Source: Candidatus Krumholzibacteriia bacterium
Lineage (GTDB): Bacteria > Krumholzibacteriota > Krumholzibacteriia > LZORAL124-64-63
Direction of reading: 5' to 3'
Assembly: GCA_030643455.1 (NCBI GenBank)
Contig: DAOWLV010000126.1
Span: forward strand, 1-7,954
DNA: 7,954 nucleotides
Of the stretch, positions 5,318 through 7,954 are shown piece by piece (positions within the stretch are counted from its first letter, which is position 1; each line of letters begins with the position of its first letter). The position numbers and the translations under genes were made by a program. The notes under the pieces were generated by a model. It worked only from the letters and a program-made list of their open reading frames with translations. It ran no database searches and had not been told where the DNA came from.

Positions 5318-7252
5318 ATGTCGCACCTGGGTCATCACCGCAAGGCCGCCTTGATTTCCATGCTGGCCGTGCTGTCCTGCCTTTTGCTGGCTGTTCCCAC
5401 TCTGGCCGGCTACGATCCTGATCCTTCCGCACCCCGCGCCGACCTGCCGGCCGGCTACCAGTGGAACCCATACGATATCTTCCCTGACAACGACGCCTGG
5501 CAAGCCGAACTGGAGGCCATCGGCGGGGACATTCCCAAGCTCATGGAATTCCAGGGCCGACTCGGTGAATCCGCCGCCGTCATGCTGGACACCCAGAACG
5601 CCACGCACGACATGATGATCAGGCTGTACAAACTCTATGTCTACGCCCAGACCCTGTACGATGTTGACCAGGGAAACAACTCGCACCGGCAGATGCAGGG
5701 GCAGGTTTCCGCGCTCTTTCCCTCCTTCGGCGAAGCCACCAGCTGGATAGAACCGGAACTGCTGGAAATCGATCCCTCGGTCATCAAGAATTTCATGGCC
5801 GAAGAAGAGGAACTGGCGGTCTACAGCTACTATTTCTCGGAACTGTGGCGACAGCAGGAGCACACGCTCAGCAGTCCCGAGGAAAGACTGATGGCCCTGA
5901 CCGGCAATATGCGCTCGGTTCCCAGCGACGCCCACGAAGCACTGCTTGGCGTGGACATGCAGTTCCCCGACATCATCGACGACGATGGTATTGCGATTCC
6001 GATGACTGTCAGCGGTTTTTCCGCCTTGCGCTCGGACGATTCCTACGCCGTCCGCAAGCAGGCCCGGGACGTCTTTTTCGGCACCCTGCGCCAGTATGAA
6101 ACCACGTTCTCCGTCCTGCTCGACGGTGCAATCAAAGCCCACATCATGAGCAAGGACGCCCGCGGGTACGATTCGTGTCTGGAGGCTTCCCTGTCTCCGG
6201 ACAACATTTCCACGGGCGCCTACCGGATGCTGATCGACACCGTGCGGGAGAGCCTCCCCAGCACGATGCACAAGTATGTCGCCCTGCGCCGCAAGGTCAT
6301 GGGTCTCGAAGGTTCGCTGACCTTCCCCAACCTCTACAACCCCATGATCGAAGGCGTGGAACCCAATTACACCTATGCGGACGCCCGGAAGGTCATCACC
6401 AAGGGTTTGAAGCCTCTCGGCGAGGAATACGTGGGCATGCTGGCCGAGGGAATGGACCCGGCCAACGGGTGGATCGATGTCTACCCCAACGAGAACAAGC
6501 GCAGCGGCGCGTACAGCAACGGTGTGCTGGCCAAGGAAATCCACCCGTACGTGCTTCACAACTTCGACAACACCCTCGACGCCGTATCAACCACGGCGCA
6601 CGAAATGGGTCACGCCCTTCATTCGGTCTACAGCAACCGCAACCAGCCGTCCATCTACGCCGGGTACACGACCTTCCTGGCGGAGATCGCCTCGACCTGC
6701 AACGAGGCCCTGCTGACCAACTACATGCTGGCTGAGGCCGATGACGTGGACGTCAAGCTCATGCTCCTGAACCAGCGGCTGGAGTCGATCCGGTTGACCA
6801 TCTTCCGTCAGACCCTTTTCGCCGATTTCGAACTGCGCTTCCATGAGCACGCCGAGGCCGGAAATCCCCTGACGGCGGAATACCTCAACACCCTCTATGC
6901 GGAAATGATCAAGGAATACTACGGCCCGGATTTCGAACTGGGCGTGGACGACGAGTGCGAGTGGATGTTCATCCCCCACTTCTACTACGACTTCTACGTG
7001 TTCACCTACGCCACCGGCCTGACCAGCGGGTTGGCCCTGGCGGATGAGATCACTGAACATGGAGACAAGGCGGCCCAGCGTTATATCGACAACATGCTGA
7101 AGGCCGGCTCCAGCGCGCCGCCGCTGGAAATCCTGCGCAACGCGGGCGTTGATCTGGAGACCCCCGCTCCCATCATCAGCGCCATGGAAATGTTCGAACA
7201 GACCATTGATGAGTTCGACAGGCTCTGGTCCAAGAAGTACGGAGACATGTAG
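5318..7252 (+). CDS. pepF: Exported oligoendopeptidase F-like zinc metallopeptidase (family M3)
   Basis: A 644-residue M3B-type peptidase predicted to cleave short peptides. The zinc site is HEMGH at residues 428-432 (His428 and His432 bind zinc, Glu429 is the catalytic base), with Glu456 in TFLAEIAST as the third ligand, the usual M3 spacing of about 25 residues. His554 in PHFYYDFYVFTYATG is the likely transition-state histidine, with nearby tyrosines. ARGYDSCLEASL (281-292) and the GAYSNG segment (397-402) also fit PepF proteins. The start is ATG 5318, with an excellent GGAGG 8 nt upstream; the frame stays open to 5210, but that extension has no ribosome-binding site. Residues 1-31 form a Sec signal peptide (HHRK, then an apolar core ending near PTLAG), with likely cleavage after Ala30 or Gly31. 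This is odd because characterised PepF enzymes are cytosolic, so this copy probably works in the periplasm. All catalytic residues are present. The gene ends 27 bp before a bidirectional terminator. Confidence 0.93.
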   Translation: MSHLGHHRKAALISMLAVLSCLLLAVPTLAGYDPDPSAPRADLPAGYQWNPYDIFPDNDAWQAELEAIGGDIPKLMEFQGRLGESAAVMLDTQNATHDMMIRLYKLYVYAQTLYDVDQGNNSHRQMQGQVSALFPSFGEATSWIEPELLEIDPSVIKNFMAEEEELAVYSYYFSELWRQQEHTLSSPEERLMALTGNMRSVPSDAHEALLGVDMQFPDIIDDDGIAIPMTVSGFSALRSDDSYAVRKQARDVFFGTLRQYETTFSVLLDGAIKAHIMSKDARGYDSCLEASLSPDNISTGAYRMLIDTVRESLPSTMHKYVALRRKVMGLEGSLTFPNLYNPMIEGVEPNYTYADARKVITKGLKPLGEEYVGMLAEGMDPANGWIDVYPNENKRSGAYSNGVLAKEIHPYVLHNFDNTLDAVSTTAHEMGHALHSVYSNRNQPSIYAGYTTFLAEIASTCNEALLTNYMLAEADDVDVKLMLLNQRLESIRLTIFRQTLFADFELRFHEHAEAGNPLTAEYLNTLYAEMIKEYYGPDFELGVDDECEWMFIPHFYYDFYVFTYATGLTSGLALADEITEHGDKAAQRYIDNMLKAGSSAPPLEILRNAGVDLETPAPIISAMEMFEQTIDEFDRLWSKKYGDM

Positions 7253-7279
7253 CGGCCGGTACTCCGACTGGGACGATCG

Positions 7280-7315
7280 ATGAAAAAGCCCCCTCGAAAG
7301 AGGGGGCTTTTTCAT
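7280..7315. terminator. Bidirectional intrinsic terminator between pepF and tRNA-Lys
   Basis: A perfect 16-bp stem (7280-7295 with 7300-7315) closed by a GAAA tetraloop. The GC core CCCCCTC/GAGGGGG is flanked by AAAAAG on the left and CTTTTT on the right, so a U-tract follows the stem core on both strands. It lies 27 bp after the pepF stop codon and 3 bp after the tRNA-Lys CCA end, so it serves both convergent transcripts. Confidence 0.95.
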
Positions 7316-7318
7316 ATG

Positions 7319-7394
7319 TGGTAGGCCACCCAGGACTCGAACCTGGCACAACCTCCTTAAAAGGGAGATGCTCTACCTGATGAGCTAGTGGCCC
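7319..7394 (-). tRNA. tRNA-Lys, anticodon UUU
   Basis: A 76-nt cloverleaf with encoded CCA. The acceptor stem is GGGCCAC with GTGGCCT (six Watson-Crick pairs and one G-U at position 1-72), with discriminator A. The D arm is GCTCATCAGGTAGAGC. The anticodon arm is TCTCC-CTTTTAA-GGAGG, whose loop gives anticodon TTT (Lys, reading AAA and AAG). The T arm is CCAGG-TTCGAGT-CCTGG. No intron or missing element is seen. It follows purA on the same strand, has its own promoter, and ends against the bidirectional terminator. Confidence 0.97.
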
Positions 7395-7416
7395 ACCCGA
7401 AATCTGGCGGACCCGC

Positions 7417-7445
7417 AATATAGATGACACCCCGGCCGGTGTCAA
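7417..7445 (-). promoter_or_regulatory. Sigma70-type promoter of tRNA-Lys
   Basis: On the minus strand a perfect -35 TTGACA (7445-7440) is followed, after exactly 17 bp, by -10 TATATT (7422-7417, five of six consensus bases). Transcription would start near 7410, leaving a leader of about 16 nt before the tRNA 5' end at 7394. It lies 24 bp beyond the purA stop codon, so the tRNA can be made independently of purA. This is the best promoter match in the window. Confidence 0.85.
7425..7444. repeat. Inverted repeat over the tRNA-Lys promoter
   Basis: TGACACC (7425-7431) and GGTGTCA (7438-7444) are perfect 7-bp inverted arms around CCGGCC. The dyad covers five of the six -35 bases and most of the spacer. 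It could be an operator. In a purA read-through transcript it could be a hairpin, but no T-tract follows, so it is not a standard terminator. Chance is possible, since one arm contains the constrained -35 box. Confidence 0.6.
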
Positions 7446-7469
7446 AGCAATCGGGGAATTCCGGCGGCC

Positions 7470-7954
7470 TCAGGTAGTTACGCCTGTTTCGGTCCAGATC
7501 ATCTGCTCCCGGTCCCGGCCCACGCTCACTCCAACGATGAGGGTGCCGAGTTCCTTTTCCAGGTACTCCAGGTACTTGCGGGCACCGGCCGGAAGGTCGA
7601 CCAACCGCCGGCAGGCGGTGGTCGGCTTTTCCCAGCCGGCGAATTCCCGGTAGAGGGGACGGCATCGGGGGATCGCCTCGCTGAGAACGGGATACGTGGT
7701 GATTTCTTCGCCATCCAGATCATAGGCCGTGGCCACCTGAATGGCCGGCAGGTCATCCAGGACATCGAGTTTGGTGATGATCACACCGGTCATGCCGTTG
7801 ATGTCGACCGCGTACCGGGCGGCAATCATGTCGAACCAGCCGCACCGGCGCGCCCGGCCCGTCGTGGCGCCATATTCACCACCGGCATCCCGCAGGGCGT
7901 CCCCCTGCTCCCCCAGCAATTCGCTGGGGAACGGCCCGTTGCCGACCCTGGTGC
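7470..7954 (-). CDS. purA: Adenylosuccinate synthetase, C-terminal part (runs off the window)
   Basis: The last 160 residues of adenylosuccinate synthetase, which joins IMP and aspartate using GTP in the first step of AMP synthesis. The frame is open to the right edge of the window, so the start lies outside; the complete enzyme is about 430 residues. Visible motifs in order are TRVGNGPFPSE, GATTGRARRCGW (the aspartate- and IMP-contacting loop), ITKLDVLDDL (Lys and Asp of guanine recognition), FAGWEK, and VSVGRDREQ, the counterpart of the E. coli STGPDRT segment that contacts the guanine nucleotide. There is no internal stop or frameshift. The stop is TGA at 7472-7470. tRNA-Lys follows on the same strand with its own promoter. 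No terminator is visible between purA and that promoter, so purA transcripts probably run through the tRNA to the terminator at 7280-7315. Confidence 0.97.
   Translation of the reverse strand, partial: TRVGNGPFPSELLGEQGDALRDAGGEYGATTGRARRCGWFDMIAARYAVDINGMTGVIITKLDVLDDLPAIQVATAYDLDGEEITTYPVLSEAIPRCRPLYREFAGWEKPTTACRRLVDLPAGARKYLEYLEKELGTLIVGVSVGRDREQMIWTETGVTT

Noticed and set aside
5291..6559. 422-codon minus-strand open frame opposite the M3 peptidase
   Set aside because: Val/Gly/His-rich antisense shadow of a GC-rich gene with a full catalytic site. No domain or ribosome-binding site supports it.
1..7954. Mobile element, CRISPR array, toxin-antitoxin or defence system
   Set aside because: No direct-repeat array, transposase, integrase, terminal repeats or duplicated target sites were found. 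The tRNA gene shows no adjacent integrase or partial tRNA copy within the window.

Overview
This is about 8 kb of GC-rich (roughly 60%), densely coded bacterial chromosome. No mobile element, CRISPR array, integrase or phage gene is visible. The inventory is mostly housekeeping: an S1-domain ribosomal-protein-like gene, a cysteine desulfurase, quinolinate synthase (nadA), tRNA-Lys(UUU) and the end of purA. It also holds two or three genes for exported proteins. A short four-domain S1 protein, an envelope lipoprotein built of 'VYG..ADDVYAAG..G' propeller repeats and an exported M3 peptidase suggest a diderm Gram-negative lineage. My guess is an uncultivated FCB-related or deltaproteobacteria-like phylum, such as Krumholzibacteriota or Eisenbacteria. 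That placement is inference with low confidence.

Layout: positions 1-224 hold a strong hairpin (49-81) and a structured leader ahead of the rightward S1-domain gene (225-1409). That gene converges, across only 24 bp, on a leftward pair: nadA (3583-2624), then a NifS/IscS-type cysteine desulfurase (2582-1434). The desulfurase seems to start at a rare CTG codon. NadA needs a [4Fe-4S] cluster, so the pairing suggests a desulfurase that supplies sulfur for NadA maturation in NAD biosynthesis.

Positions 3584-3897 separate nadA from a rightward cell-envelope cluster. This begins with a possible 47-residue lipoprotein-like ORF (3735-3878), continues with a beta-propeller lipoprotein (3898-5187), and ends with an M3-family oligoendopeptidase F homologue (5318-7252) that carries an unexpected Sec signal peptide. 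The 130 bp between the last two is rich in hairpins.

At the right end, purA (partial, leftward, running off the window) is followed by tRNA-Lys on the same strand. The tRNA has its own near-consensus sigma70-type promoter, whose -35 and spacer lie in a perfect dyad. A 16-bp stem with a GAAA loop and T/A tracts on both sides lies between the tRNA and pepF and terminates both convergent transcripts.

Overall the region is ordinary. The points worth a second look are the exported PepF, the CTG start, the small lipoprotein-like ORF, the dyad over the tRNA promoter, and a left-end terminator whose T-tract points the 'wrong' way. I see no convincing undescribed multi-gene system.
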